In this document: in pieces, positions 27,422-37,274 of the stretch
How the letters are laid out: each line of letters begins with the position of its first letter
Position numbering within the stretch: the stretch's first letter is position 1
NCBI RefSeq assembly: GCF_014695725.1
Contig: NZ_JACJOU010000033.1
Location: 186,001 to 250,000 of the forward strand
Reading direction: 5' to 3'
DNA: 64,000 nucleotides
DNA from: Microcoleus sp. FACHB-672
GTDB lineage: Bacteria; Cyanobacteriota; Cyanobacteriia; Cyanobacteriales; Oscillatoriaceae
Notes under the pieces: model-generated
The model's database searches: none
What the model saw: the letters and a program-made list of their open reading frames with translations, nothing else
Told to the model about the DNA's origin: nothing
Translations under genes and position numbers: made by a program

Positions 27422-30400
27422 GTGATTTCTATCAGCCCTAAATTAACCCAAATAAGCCCTGCCGGCGAAATCTTGACTAGCACTTACAATCCCAGCTTAG
27501 TCGTGCTTTCAATTATTATCGCCATCGCCGCTTCTTATACAGCACTTGAGCTTGCCAGTCGCGTAACAGCCGGCGTCAAAGGAAAAGTGAACTGGATAGC
27601 CGGCGGTGCTTTAGCAATGGGAATTGGCATTTGGTCGATGCACTTTGTCGGGATGCTGGCGTTCCACTTAAGCGTCCCCATTACCTACGACTTACCCCTG
27701 GTGCTGCTGTCATTAGTCGCTGCCGTCATCGCCTCTGGTGGGGCGCTAATACTGTTGGGTCAAGGTGTTTTGGGGAAACCCCAAATGCTTGGAGGTAGCG
27801 TCTTTATGGGCGTAGCGATTGCCATGATGCATTACATTGGCATGGTTGCCCTGCAAATGCCGGCAACCCTAGAATATAACCCGCTCTTAGTGACTTTATC
27901 TGTAGCGATTGCCTGCGTCGCCTCCTGGGTTGCCTTACGGCTGGCACTTCAGCTACGCAGAGAAACCTTTTGGAACTGGCAAAAGCTTGGCAGTGCGGCA
28001 ATTATGGGAACTGCCATCAGTGGGATGCACTACACCGGCATGGCGGCAGTCACGTTCAAACGCGGCGCAGAACTGATGGCTAATCCCCAGATGGCTAATT
28101 CCTCATCCTTGGTGATGTCAATTGGGATTACCACGATGGTAATTTTGATGCTGACCATTTTAATTTCCCAAGTTGATCGCCATCTGTTGGCGCAGCAACA
28201 AGCACTGTCACTGCTTCAGACAGTTATTAATGAAATGCAGGTGGGAGTTTTACTTCTGAGTCCTCAGTTAGAGGTGAAACTCGCTAATTTAGCGGCAGCA
28301 GAGTTACTGGGTTTGAGCCAAAGTGAATTACTCAGCCAGATCCCTTTTGATAGCGACTGGCAAGTATTTCAGCAGGACGGAACCCCGTTTGCCAGCAAGT
28401 TCCAACCTGTGCGGCAAGCACTCATCACAAAAGTGTCGGTGCGGAATGTTGTTCTGGGAATCCAGAGAAGTAAAGGGTTAAAACAGGAGTGTAAAAAGCA
28501 AGAAGCTGCCGATTTTCATGCGGCAGTTTCGCCTGCTGACGCTTCAATTATTTGGTTGCAAGTGAATGCGAATCCTCTGCTTACAGCCAATGGCGAAGTT
28601 GAGCGGGTAATTTGCAGTTTTAGTGATATTAGCGAATGTCTGCGTGGCGAAGCTGAATTGCAGCAAACTCAAGTTTTTCTAAATTCTGTAATTGAGAATT
28701 TGCCGGTTTGCGTGTTAATTAAAGAAGCTGAGTCTTTGCGGTTCACCGGCTGGAATCAAGCCAGCGAAAAACTATTTGGTTATTCTAAAGCTGAGGCAAT
28801 CGGTAAAAACGATTATGATTTTTTCCCAAAAGAGCAAGCTGATTTCTTTATATCAAAAGACCGAGAAGTCTTAACTAATGGCAAACTTGTAGATATACCC
28901 GCAGAGCCGGTTCATACTCCGCACCAAGGAGTCAGGCTTCTGCATACTAAGAAAGTTCCCATTCTTGATGATGCCGGCAACCCGCAATATCTTTTGGCAA
29001 TTTCTGAAGATATTACTGAGCGAAAAGAAGCTGAAAATGAGCTTATCAAGCAGCACCAACGAGCGCAACTGCTAGCAGAAATTACTCTTAAAATACGTCA
29101 GTCTCTTCAGCTGGAAGAAATTCTTCAAACTACGGTTACAGAAGTGTTAAATCTGCTGGAAACGGATCGGGTCTTAATTTATCGACTTTTACCCGATAAC
29201 TCCGGAACAGTTGTCACAGAAGCCGTGCGTCCGGGGTTTCAAGCGATTTTAGGACAGAATATTTCAGACCCTTGTTTTAGCGAAAAGTATTTACAGTTAT
29301 ATGCTGCCGGTCGGGTGAGAGCGATTGCTGATTTGGAAAAGTCGGATCTGCTACAATGCCATATTGATCTGCTGCAAAGATTTGACGTCAAAGCTAATTT
29401 AGTCGTTCCTATTTTGGTGAATGAAGAATTAAAAACCAAGACTGAAGAAAAGGTTGCTAATTCTAATAGTACGACACTTAATTCTCGGTTGTGGGGATTG
29501 CTAATCACTCATCAATGCGGGGAGACGCGGCAATGGACGAGCTTTGAAATTGAACTGTTGCAACAACTAGCCGATCAAGTAAGTATTGCTTTGTTTCAAG
29601 CTCAAATCCGAGAGCAAGAAACTCGCCAGCGCCAGCAATTGGCTAAGCAAAACCTTGCTTTAGAACAAGCGCTTAAAAATCTCCAGCAAGCGCAAACTCA
29701 GCTAGTGCAAAGTGAAAAGATGGTGAGTTTGGGGCAAATGGTGGCTGGAGTTGCTCACGAAATTAATAATCCGGTTAATTTTATCTACGCGAATGTTAGT
29801 CCAGCCCGAGATCATGTGAAAAACTTGCTGTATTTATTGGATCTTTATGCTAAAAATTATCCTAAGCCGGTTACTGAAATTACGGAAGCTGCTGAAGAAA
29901 TTGAGTTAGAATTTTTGCAGGAAGATTTACCGAAAATTTTATCCTCGATGCACGTCGGGGCGGATCGCATTCGTCAAATTGTTTTGAGTTTGCGAAACTT
30001 CTCCCGTTTAGATCAATCGGAGAAAAAGCGGGTTGATCTTCACGAGGGGATTGATAGTACGCTGCTAATTTTGCAACATCGTTTGAAAGCAGCCCCAGAA
30101 CACCCCAGCATTCAAATCGTTAAAGATTATTGTGTTTTGCCGCCGGTGGAGTGCTATCCAGGGCAGCTAAACCAAGTATTTATGAATATCCTCAGCAATT
30201 GTTTAGACGCACTGGAAAATCAGCCGGCACCCCGCGTAATTACGATCCGCACTAAGCTGATTGAGAGTGCATCATGGATCACAAAAAAAGAAGATAAAAA
30301 TTCAATGTTGGATTCCCAATACTTTGTCCGTGTTAGTATTGCGGATAATGGCCCAGGTATGACAGAGGAAATCCGCAGCCGATTGTTTGACCCATTTTTT

Positions 30401-30565
30401 ACGACAAAACCCCCAGGAAAAGGAACGGGTTTAGGGTTGTCAATTAGCTATCAAATTATTGTAGAAAAACATAGTGGTCAGTTGGAATGTGTTTCGGAAC
30501 CGGATCGCGGTGCGGAGTTTATTATGGAAGTGCCGGTTAAGCTGCCGGCGTGGAAGAAGGGCTAA
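27422..30565 (+). CDS. MHYT-PAS-PAS-GAF hybrid-type sensor histidine kinase
   Basis: A 1047-residue membrane sensor. The N-terminal ~250 residues hold seven hydrophobic helices with three MHYT-type motifs (MHFVGM, MMHYIGM, GMHYTGM), proposed to bind copper and sense O2, CO or NO. Two PAS regions follow (about 265-410 and 415-540), then a GAF domain at about 550-735, a coiled coil, the HisKA box [14 protein letters not shown] with phospho-accepting His near 779, an N-box ([15 protein letters not shown] near 917) and the ATP lid DNGPGM ... GKGTGLGLS. No receiver domain is attached and no response regulator gene is adjacent, so the partner is elsewhere. The GTG start follows AAGGATAGAG. Confidence 0.93.
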   Translation: MISISPKLTQISPAGEILTSTYNPSLVVLSIIIAIAASYTALELASRVTAGVKGKVNWIAGGALAMGIGIWSMHFVGMLAFHLSVPITYDLPLVLLSLVAAVIASGGALILLGQGVLGKPQMLGGSVFMGVAIAMMHYIGMVALQMPATLEYNPLLVTLSVAIACVASWVALRLALQLRRETFWNWQKLGSAAIMGTAISGMHYTGMAAVTFKRGAELMANPQMANSSSLVMSIGITTMVILMLTILISQVDRHLLAQQQALSLLQTVINEMQVGVLLLSPQLEVKLANLAAAELLGLSQSELLSQIPFDSDWQVFQQDGTPFASKFQPVRQALITKVSVRNVVLGIQRSKGLKQECKKQEAADFHAAVSPADASIIWLQVNANPLLTANGEVERVICSFSDISECLRGEAELQQTQVFLNSVIENLPVCVLIKEAESLRFTGWNQASEKLFGYSKAEAIGKNDYDFFPKEQADFFISKDREVLTNGKLVDIPAEPVHTPHQGVRLLHTKKVPILDDAGNPQYLLAISEDITERKEAENELIKQHQRAQLLAEITLKIRQSLQLEEILQTTVTEVLNLLETDRVLIYRLLPDNSGTVVTEAVRPGFQAILGQNISDPCFSEKYLQLYAAGRVRAIADLEKSDLLQCHIDLLQRFDVKANLVVPILVNEELKTKTEEKVANSNSTTLNSRLWGLLITHQCGETRQWTSFEIELLQQLADQVSIALFQAQIREQETRQRQQLAKQNLALEQALKNLQQAQTQLVQSEKMVSLGQMVAGVAHEINNPVNFIYANVSPARDHVKNLLYLLDLYAKNYPKPVTEITEAAEEIELEFLQEDLPKILSSMHVGADRIRQIVLSLRNFSRLDQSEKKRVDLHEGIDSTLLILQHRLKAAPEHPSIQIVKDYCVLPPVECYPGQLNQVFMNILSNCLDALENQPAPRVITIRTKLIESASWITKKEDKNSMLDSQYFVRVSIADNGPGMTEEIRSRLFDPFFTTKPPGKGTGLGLSISYQIIVEKHSGQLECVSEPDRGAEFIMEVPVKLPAWKKG

Positions 30566-30703
30566 CTAAGTTTTAATAACTGAATCGAGTCAAGGGGACT
30601 GAAACGAGAATCGAAGCAATCGTTTCTAACAGCAACTAGGTTAAAAACCATGCCGGCAGCCACATCGCCACCGGCACTTAAGATAAAAGTTTCAAACCTG
30701 CCC

Positions 30704-31807
30704 TCAAACCGGCAGTGCTTGGCCTTGCCTCGTTAAAGTCACACCCAATTCGCCACCCACTCGCATCAACTGCGACGCAAGCACCTCAACATAATCATCG
30801 CTATTGTAGTGCTTCAGCGCATATTCATAGCCTCGCTGTGCTTGTGCTTCAGCTTCTTGAGGATTTTGCAACAAATTTATAATTGCTTGGCGCATTGCTG
30901 CCGCATCGCCCGGATTCACCACAGTGGCAATCCCCGGAGGTGCAACATACTCAGAAATTCCTTGGGTATTCGTCACTATCACAGGCCGACGGCAAGCCAT
31001 TGCCTCCATTATGGTCGTGATTCCAGCACAATACTTGCTCTCGATCAGGCTAACTGCGACAACATCCGCATCGCGGTAAAGTTGCACCAACTCTGGCCAT
31101 TCGTAGAACCGGCGCGACATATTCTCTGGTAGAGTATCGGGAAATGCCTGTCCCAAGGCAACCGCGTCTGTTGAAAAGCCACTAATCTTGACATCAACCT
31201 CTAAATCTGAGGTTGCATCGGCAAGGGTTCGGTAGTCTCGCATCTCCAGCCCCACGCTTGCAACAATCGGGCGGCGTTTGTCTTGTGAGGGCGAACCGGG
31301 GGTGAAAAACTGCATATCCGTCTGATCAGCGAGCATACAAAGCCGATCTTCGGGTAACTTCAGAAAGCGGCGCAGAAAATCGTATTGTGGGCGGGCGTAG
31401 GTGATGAATAAATCAATCCGCTCAGCCAAGCCAAATAACTTCAACGATACACGACCGCGTGGCCGGTTGATATTGTGCGTCAATACAACAATTTTTGGCC
31501 GGCTTGCTTTAGTCCCGCATAGTGTAGCCACCGGCACCCCAACATCTTCGCCGGTGCAGAACACCACATCTTCACTACCTAGCTGCGAAGACAACGCCCG
31601 CGCCATCGCCCAGTGTTCAGGCTGGCCTGCTATTTTAGCCCGCAGCTTGTCTAAAGGCAACACCGGCTCTGACCCCGGTTCGTGGATCGTTGCCCCCAAT
31701 CGCTGGCTTAACGCCCACATCACGTGTCTGGGGCGTTTTCCCTCTGCGGCATCCCTGCTAATTTCCTCTAGGTTGAGCGGACGTCCTAATGCGATATGGT
31801 ATTTCAC
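30704..31807 (-). CDS. Glycosyltransferase, GT-B fold, GT4-like
   Basis: A 367-residue cytoplasmic glycosyltransferase of the exopolysaccharide locus. The N-terminal acceptor domain has VVFCTGEDVGVPVATL and VVLTHNINRPRG. The C-terminal donor domain carries the GT4-type IESKYCAGITTIMEAMACRRPVI, in which Glu of MEAMA is the nucleotide-sugar-binding glutamate, and ends in a long helix. The GTG start at 31807 is supported by AAGGAG seven bases upstream. It is the last gene of the minus-strand cluster. The sugar donor cannot be told from sequence. A clear Rossmann N-terminus is less obvious than in its neighbours. Confidence 0.85.
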   Translation of the reverse strand: MKYHIALGRPLNLEEISRDAAEGKRPRHVMWALSQRLGATIHEPGSEPVLPLDKLRAKIAGQPEHWAMARALSSQLGSEDVVFCTGEDVGVPVATLCGTKASRPKIVVLTHNINRPRGRVSLKLFGLAERIDLFITYARPQYDFLRRFLKLPEDRLCMLADQTDMQFFTPGSPSQDKRRPIVASVGLEMRDYRTLADATSDLEVDVKISGFSTDAVALGQAFPDTLPENMSRRFYEWPELVQLYRDADVVAVSLIESKYCAGITTIMEAMACRRPVIVTNTQGISEYVAPPGIATVVNPGDAAAMRQAIINLLQNPQEAEAQAQRGYEYALKHYNSDDYVEVLASQLMRVGGELGVTLTRQGQALPV

Positions 31808-32448
31808 TGCATTCTCCTTGCCGTTTCACCTGTATTTGGATATGAAGCAATTCTGGAAGCTATTTTTCAATTGAAGCGAAAACAAATAACCACAGGGTTT
31901 CAGTCAATTCGCTGGATTAAATATTTACAATTTTTAATCGCGAAATTTTTCTCGCTTCAACTGAAAATAGCCAGCGAGATCTTTAATAAAATGGTTTTGG
32001 TAAACTCGTTTTCCGGAACCTTGACGCTTTCAAATTGGGTAGCAGCCGGCGCTAAAAATTTCCCCAACATCAAAGCGTTATGGATACTTAACTCACAAAC
32101 CTTTGAAACTACTCCACCTATTTTTATAAGGAAAATTATGTGGAATATGTGCCGATACTAAACCACTTTTTCACTTAAAGAAGTATTCATTAACACTTAA
32201 GTCGTTAAAATTTACAGAAAGCGTAGCTTGTGCAGTCAAGATTAGGTTTAAAGTTAGGAATTTCTGACAGACCCAAACAAATTTTTCCCTTTAACAACCG
32301 CGTCGCAAAAAAAATAGACCCTGTTTCAAACGGTTTCCCTACCGTTGATCGTGCAGCTGGTAATCCCAGCAGGCTTTTGGATATGAAAAAGCGCAGCAAG
32401 TATCCCGCACTTGCGAAAATTTACAGGAACTCACTGAAAATCAATAAG
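31808..32448. other. Intergenic region inside the polysaccharide locus
   Basis: AT-rich sequence between two glycosyltransferase genes. Plus-strand frames at 31796-32161 and 32230-32568 overlap the neighbouring genes antisense, have no ribosome sites and lack domain character. The region probably contains the leader of the downstream glycosyltransferase gene. No repeat was recognised. Confidence 0.45.
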
Positions 32449-33711
32449 TTATTTAGGCGCTGTGGCAAGAGTTTGACGGTAAATTTCCAGCATTTGATCC
32501 GCTTTGCGTTCCCAGTCAAAATGCTGCCGGATGCGTTCTTGCCCAGCCAAACCCATTTTCTGCCGTAATTCTGGAGACTGCGCTAATTTCAGCATCGCTT
32601 CAGTGAGTCCTTGGATCAACGCTTCCCGTGAAGACGGCTCAACTAAAATTCCGCAAGTAGAATCCAGATAATCAGCCGGTCCCCCCCATTTCGTGGCAAT
32701 TGCCGGCAACCCCATCGCCATTGCTTCCAGAACAACTGCCCCCCCACATTCATACAAACTGGGAAGAACCAGTGCGTCAGCTTGCTGCAATTTAACTGCA
32801 CACTTGTCTTGAGAAAGCCAGCCGGCGAATATCACATTATCCGCTAGTCCCAACCGAGCGGCTTGAGCTTCTAGTGCGGGACGTTCTGCCCCATCGCCGA
32901 TAATTTCCAAAACCGCACCTGTGGCATCGGCAACCGGCTTGAACGCTTCCAGCAGCAAATCTACCGCTTTCCAGTCCACCAGCCGGCCTACAAATACAAA
33001 CCGAACCGTTTCGTTCGGCTGCTTCGCGGCTAAATCAGTCGCCTTCCACACCGACAAATCAACGCCGTTTTCCACCAATTCGATGACTTTACCGCGCACG
33101 CCTGCCGGCAGCGCTTGTTTTGTCCGCTCATTGGCAACCAACAGCGTCTCTGCTTTCAACTTCCCAGGCAGCAGACGATTGAACAAATTGGAAAACCGGC
33201 GTCCCTGACTGACCATCACCGTTGCCAACCGGCCTTGATAATGAGGGAAAGCTGGGGGATATTCCATCCCTCCATTCATCGGGCCAATCACCACCGGCGC
33301 ACCAACAGAAAACATTAGAGATGGCACTTTCGGCGAGACAGGGATCGGTTCATGAACAATATCGATGTTGTGTTCCCGAACCAGCCGGCACACCATGCGG
33401 CGCTGCACCACCTGAGTCAGGAGGTGCATGATCGAGCCGGTGGTTAATTCCGCCACCCGTTCCGGTAAACGCCGGCCCCACTGCCATAGCAGCTGATGTA
33501 GCCAAGTATCTGGGATAAAGTGGAGCCGGTCGCCCTCGTCGGGGAAAAGCTTCTCAAGTTCAGCCTGAGTACGGGCATGAACTACCAGCCACGTCTCAAT
33601 ATTGCGCGAGCGAAATAACCGGAAATAGTGCACCGGCAGAAACGCCTCTCCGCCGAATTTAGCAGAGGCGTGTTCAGCAACAATTAAAACTCGCATATTT
33701 GAGGTTTCCAT
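32449..33711 (-). CDS. Glycosyltransferase family 4
   Basis: A 420-residue GT-B glycosyltransferase. The N-terminal Rossmann fold begins VLIVAEHASAKFGGEAFLP, a GG loop for the acceptor side. The donor domain has FVFVGRLVDWKAVDLLLEAF and the E-x7-E motif in LYECGGAVVLEAMAMGLPAI, ending in an RKADQMLEIYRQ helix. The ATG at 33711 has AAGGAGAAGC directly upstream. It is 90 bases downstream of the fusion gene in the same direction, probably one operon. It would add a sugar to a lipid-linked repeat unit at the inner face of the membrane. Donor and linkage are unknown. Confidence 0.92.
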   Translation of the reverse strand: METSNMRVLIVAEHASAKFGGEAFLPVHYFRLFRSRNIETWLVVHARTQAELEKLFPDEGDRLHFIPDTWLHQLLWQWGRRLPERVAELTTGSIMHLLTQVVQRRMVCRLVREHNIDIVHEPIPVSPKVPSLMFSVGAPVVIGPMNGGMEYPPAFPHYQGRLATVMVSQGRRFSNLFNRLLPGKLKAETLLVANERTKQALPAGVRGKVIELVENGVDLSVWKATDLAAKQPNETVRFVFVGRLVDWKAVDLLLEAFKPVADATGAVLEIIGDGAERPALEAQAARLGLADNVIFAGWLSQDKCAVKLQQADALVLPSLYECGGAVVLEAMAMGLPAIATKWGGPADYLDSTCGILVEPSSREALIQGLTEAMLKLAQSPELRQKMGLAGQERIRQHFDWERKADQMLEIYRQTLATAPK

Positions 33712-33801
33712 TGCTTCTCCTTATCAACCATCTGCAATTACCGCGCCTTGGCAAGGGGAACGAGATCGAGCGATTCCTCGTTCCCGCCGGCTTAACCCAC
33801 C

Positions 33802-35949
33802 CTAGGCAAAGAACTCATCCACAGGCAAGTGTATGCCTTTGTAGATGATTGTTTCCCGGTCTTTAACCGGCGACCAACCCAAGCGGCGCTCGGCCTTAGA
33901 AGCGTCGAACCGGGCGGCACAACTGCGACCTTCACATTCGGCGTAGCTAGGAAGTGCAACGTTCGGATCACGTCCAACGCTTTTAATTGCCCACTTCGCC
34001 ACTGCTTCTGTGTATGCACGCCAACCGGGAGTTGGGACGCGGCGCAACTTAATGCCGGCGCGATTTTCCAACTCGTCGAGATACTCGTTCGCCGTGATAC
34101 AAGGGGCACTACACAGGTTAAACGACTCTCCGTCAATATTTGGCAAATCAATTGCCCGCGCCATTGCATCGGCAACATCGTCAACGAGGACGATCGGTAG
34201 CCGGTTGTTGCCACTACCATAGAGGGCGGCCACCGAGTTGTAGGGCCAAGCCGCAACACCCCAGTGGTAAGGACTACCGCCAGCACCGAGGACAATACCG
34301 GGACGGAAGATCACCACAGGTAGTCGTTTTTCTTGGTGAAGTTCCAGCAGCACCCGCTCATTTTCTACCTTTGAGCGCGGATATGGGGAGGAACGCATCA
34401 CACCCTCATGGGGTTTGGTTTCCTCGGTAATGGACGAGGCATTCTGGCCGGCATAGTAGATCGCAATTGACGAGGCATAGAACAAGCGCTCAACCCCGTG
34501 TTTGATGCACAGTTCCCCCAACTTCCGCGTGGGTTCCACATCATATTTCAGGTATTCTTCCCAGGTTTTCCCGTAGCCGCGCCCCAAGTGGTAAACATAG
34601 CGAATGCCATCCAGGGCGGCTTCTAGGGCTTCAGGATCGGTGAAATCACCCTTTGCGATATCGACTTGAAGTTTAAGCAACTCAGGCGGGCAGTCCCTAG
34701 GGTTGCGGCTGAGGACGCGAACCCCACGCCCGTCCGCCCGCAGCCGCCGCACCAGCGCCCTGCCGATGAAGCCGGTGCCGCCGATGACTAGGACTGTCGG
34801 TTTCTGAACCGGCGGTTCCACGGCTTCCACCGGCGCGGACGCTGTCTTTTGAGGTTCTGGTAGATTGGCTTCGCGTGCCACCCACTCGGCCACTGCCACC
34901 GCTGCCTCGCCCAGTGAGGCTTCAACGCGTTCGTCAAGGACGGAACCGCGTCCGTTGTAGAAGCTTTCTACTGTCCGGGCAATGCTGTAAGGAAATGGCC
35001 CTTCTGCCTTAGACAGGCGCATCTTCGATAGCACAAAGCCAGACAGGGTGCCGCTTGCCTGCAATACCGAGTCGCGGGCGCTGGCAACGACATTGGCGTA
35101 GCGATCAACATCCAGCAGGTAGGGTGTGTGTTCGTTACAGACGTAGGTATTGTTCTCGAAGTCTACCCTGGCAACGCCATTCGTCCCGCGAATGTGGATA
35201 TAGTGTTCGGGATATCCATCAATAAAGGAAAACCGGATGCGAATGCTGGTGTTGTCTTTCCACCCCCGGATCTCCCAGCGCCGGTAAAATTCTAGTCCGC
35301 GCGGCAGTTCTACTTTGTCGTGGACATCCACAGAAAGTGAGTCGGGGGAACCGATCAGGTGGACAAGGTGAACGAAGGAGTGGGGGGCGACCTCGAATAA
35401 GATATTTTTCGGTGAGGCTAGCATCCATGCCCCGAAGGGCCCGCCTTTGAGCTGTCCGAGTTCTTTATTCCAGACGATGTCAACTTGATCGAGCCGGCCT
35501 AAGCGACCACTGCGTAAGTCGGTGAGCAGTTTTTCATAGGCGGGGAAGTAAAGAAAGTTGTGACTAACGCCGAGTGCACGACCTTGATCGCTTGCCAGCT
35601 GACGCAGCTTTTGACAGTATTCAACGGTATGGCACAGGGGCTTTTCAATGAAGGCGTCAACGCCGGCTTCTAGAATTTGAGAGCCGGTGACAAAATGGAC
35701 ATGGGGCGGTGTCAGGACGTGAACCACGTCCAACTTCTCGGTTGAGAGCATTTCACTCAAGTCTGAGTAGACCTTTGGCACGCCCTTAGCTGCCGCGAAA
35801 CGCTCTGCTAGTCCTCGGTTTAGGTCGCAAATTGCCCGCACATCTACGTTGGGCTGTTGTCGCAGTGCGTTGAGGTGGTAGTCAGAAATGTAGCCGGCAC
35901 CGAGGAGTGCCACGGCTACGGGATTGTTACTTCCGTTGTTAGTTGCCAT
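33802..35949 (-). CDS. Gfo/Idh/MocA oxidoreductase fused to an extended-SDR sugar epimerase/dehydratase
   Basis: A 715-residue two-enzyme fusion. Residues 11-370 are a Gfo/Idh/MocA NAD(P)-dependent oxidoreductase: nucleotide-binding GAGYIS (17-22) and the catalytic EKP (102-104) followed by an alpha/beta C-terminal domain. A Pro/Ala/Val linker (about 371-384) leads to an extended SDR of the GalE/UDP-sugar epimerase type with GGTGFIG (about 389-395), YASSIAIY, and the catalytic YPRSK (about 522-526). Together they could oxidise and epimerise or dehydrate an NDP-sugar for the polymer (inference). The start has GGAGATAAGCC inside the end of the upstream GT2 gene, and the genes are four bases apart, so they are strongly coupled. 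Confidence 0.92.
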   Translation of the reverse strand: MATNNGSNNPVAVALLGAGYISDYHLNALRQQPNVDVRAICDLNRGLAERFAAAKGVPKVYSDLSEMLSTEKLDVVHVLTPPHVHFVTGSQILEAGVDAFIEKPLCHTVEYCQKLRQLASDQGRALGVSHNFLYFPAYEKLLTDLRSGRLGRLDQVDIVWNKELGQLKGGPFGAWMLASPKNILFEVAPHSFVHLVHLIGSPDSLSVDVHDKVELPRGLEFYRRWEIRGWKDNTSIRIRFSFIDGYPEHYIHIRGTNGVARVDFENNTYVCNEHTPYLLDVDRYANVVASARDSVLQASGTLSGFVLSKMRLSKAEGPFPYSIARTVESFYNGRGSVLDERVEASLGEAAVAVAEWVAREANLPEPQKTASAPVEAVEPPVQKPTVLVIGGTGFIGRALVRRLRADGRGVRVLSRNPRDCPPELLKLQVDIAKGDFTDPEALEAALDGIRYVYHLGRGYGKTWEEYLKYDVEPTRKLGELCIKHGVERLFYASSIAIYYAGQNASSITEETKPHEGVMRSSPYPRSKVENERVLLELHQEKRLPVVIFRPGIVLGAGGSPYHWGVAAWPYNSVAALYGSGNNRLPIVLVDDVADAMARAIDLPNIDGESFNLCSAPCITANEYLDELENRAGIKLRRVPTPGWRAYTEAVAKWAIKSVGRDPNVALPSYAECEGRSCAARFDASKAERRLGWSPVKDRETIIYKGIHLPVDEFFA

Positions 35950-35953
35950 TGGC

Positions 35954-36994
35954 TTATCTCCCAGTTGGTTGGATCGTGTTTGTCACAGTTGTTTGAGAAC
36001 CCTTGTATTCAATAATTTCATGTTGTTTGTTGCCCCAGCGATCTAAAAAGTATTTAGCAACTCCGAACGCGCCAGGAATTGCTGAGAATCCGCAGGATAA
36101 ACCCCACGCCACACTCTCAGACCAAGAATATCCCCGCTGCCGCGTCTTTTTGATCACTTGCAATGCTGATAGTGGGTAACGTCCTAAAAGAATCAGGGAA
36201 AGCCCGTGGGTGGGAAGTGCTAGGACTAGGGCGGCAAAGGGTATGATCGCCCCCCAAAGCCAGGTGCGCCGCATTTCTTTGACAAATTTGCGCTCTGGGC
36301 CGGCTCCATGCATCTGGGAAACCTGGGCGTAGGCGTACCCGCAGCGCTTCGCCCGTTGCCACCACTGGGACAGACGCTGCATATCTGCGTCGTGTACCGT
36401 GCTATTTCGGTCAATGCGTAGGATCTTGCCGCCGGCCTCACGCAAGCGTACGCTGAGTTCGTCATCTTCGGCGGCGATTACATTGTTATCGTAGCCCCCG
36501 ACTGCTGCGAGTGCGGCGGCGCGGATCGCCACATCTCCCCCAAAGCTGCCGGTTTCACCGACGGCACCCATGCGCCACTCCACATCACAAATCCGGTTAT
36601 AGAGACTGCGCTCTGCGTAGCGTTCGCGCCGCCAACCGCAAATCGCCACGGCTTCCGGGTTAGCATCTAGTGCCTCGGTGGCTGCTTCGATCCAGCCGGC
36701 CACCACTTCGCAATCTCCGTCGAAGAAGTGGACGTATTCTACTTCAGGATGCAAGGCTTGCAGTCGCTCAAAGCCGGCGTTTCGAGCGCGGGCGGCGGTG
36801 AATGGCACTGACATATCTAAATCGACAACCTCTACCCCGCGATTGCGAGCGGCTTCGCAACTTCCATCGGTGGAGCCGGAGTCAACGTAAACGATCGCTA
36901 CGCCTTCGGGAAGTTGCCCTTTCAGTGAATTAAGGCAACGAACCAGTCGTTCTCCTTCATTTCTCCCAATGGTGACTACACCGATGCGGCTCAT
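35954..36994 (-). CDS. Glycosyltransferase family 2 with C-terminal membrane segments
   Basis: A 346-residue GT-A enzyme. VVTIGRNEGERLVRCLNSL opens the fold, VDSGSTDGS holds the uracil-binding Asp, and DGD (92-94) is the metal-binding DxD. An EDDELSVRLREAG segment supplies the catalytic Asp region. Hydrophobic segments near 246-282 anchor it in the inner membrane. It is the first gene of a tight pair with the oxidoreductase-epimerase fusion. Such enzymes transfer sugars from NDP-donors to lipid-linked intermediates or serve as cellulose/succinoglycan-type transferases. The specific donor is unknown. Confidence 0.9.
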   Translation of the reverse strand: MSRIGVVTIGRNEGERLVRCLNSLKGQLPEGVAIVYVDSGSTDGSCEAARNRGVEVVDLDMSVPFTAARARNAGFERLQALHPEVEYVHFFDGDCEVVAGWIEAATEALDANPEAVAICGWRRERYAERSLYNRICDVEWRMGAVGETGSFGGDVAIRAAALAAVGGYDNNVIAAEDDELSVRLREAGGKILRIDRNSTVHDADMQRLSQWWQRAKRCGYAYAQVSQMHGAGPERKFVKEMRRTWLWGAIIPFAALVLALPTHGLSLILLGRYPLSALQVIKKTRQRGYSWSESVAWGLSCGFSAIPGAFGVAKYFLDRWGNKQHEIIEYKGSQTTVTNTIQPTGR

Positions 36995-37274
36995 GTCTTT
37001 TAATCAAGTATTTTTATTAGTCTAGATGTCAAGATTTTACGATGGTTGCCTTTAAATAGCAAGCAAAGTAATGATTTTTACAAATAAAAACTGCAGACTG
37101 TCACGAGATGCCGTTTGCCTTTTTGGCTGTTGTTGTTACCAGCAACCGTAATGCCCGCCAAGTTCTTCTTAAAAGCTGAAATTTCAAGTTGATAAGGTGA
37201 AGCATTTTTGGTTTTTTCGCTTTCCAACGGATACGAGCCTGTTTCAAGCAAATTTACAGCTAGCTGCTTTATAT

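Noticed and set aside
31796-32568. Two plus-strand open frames in the gap between glycosyltransferase genes
   Set aside because: They overlap neighbouring genes antisense, have no ribosome sites and no domain character.
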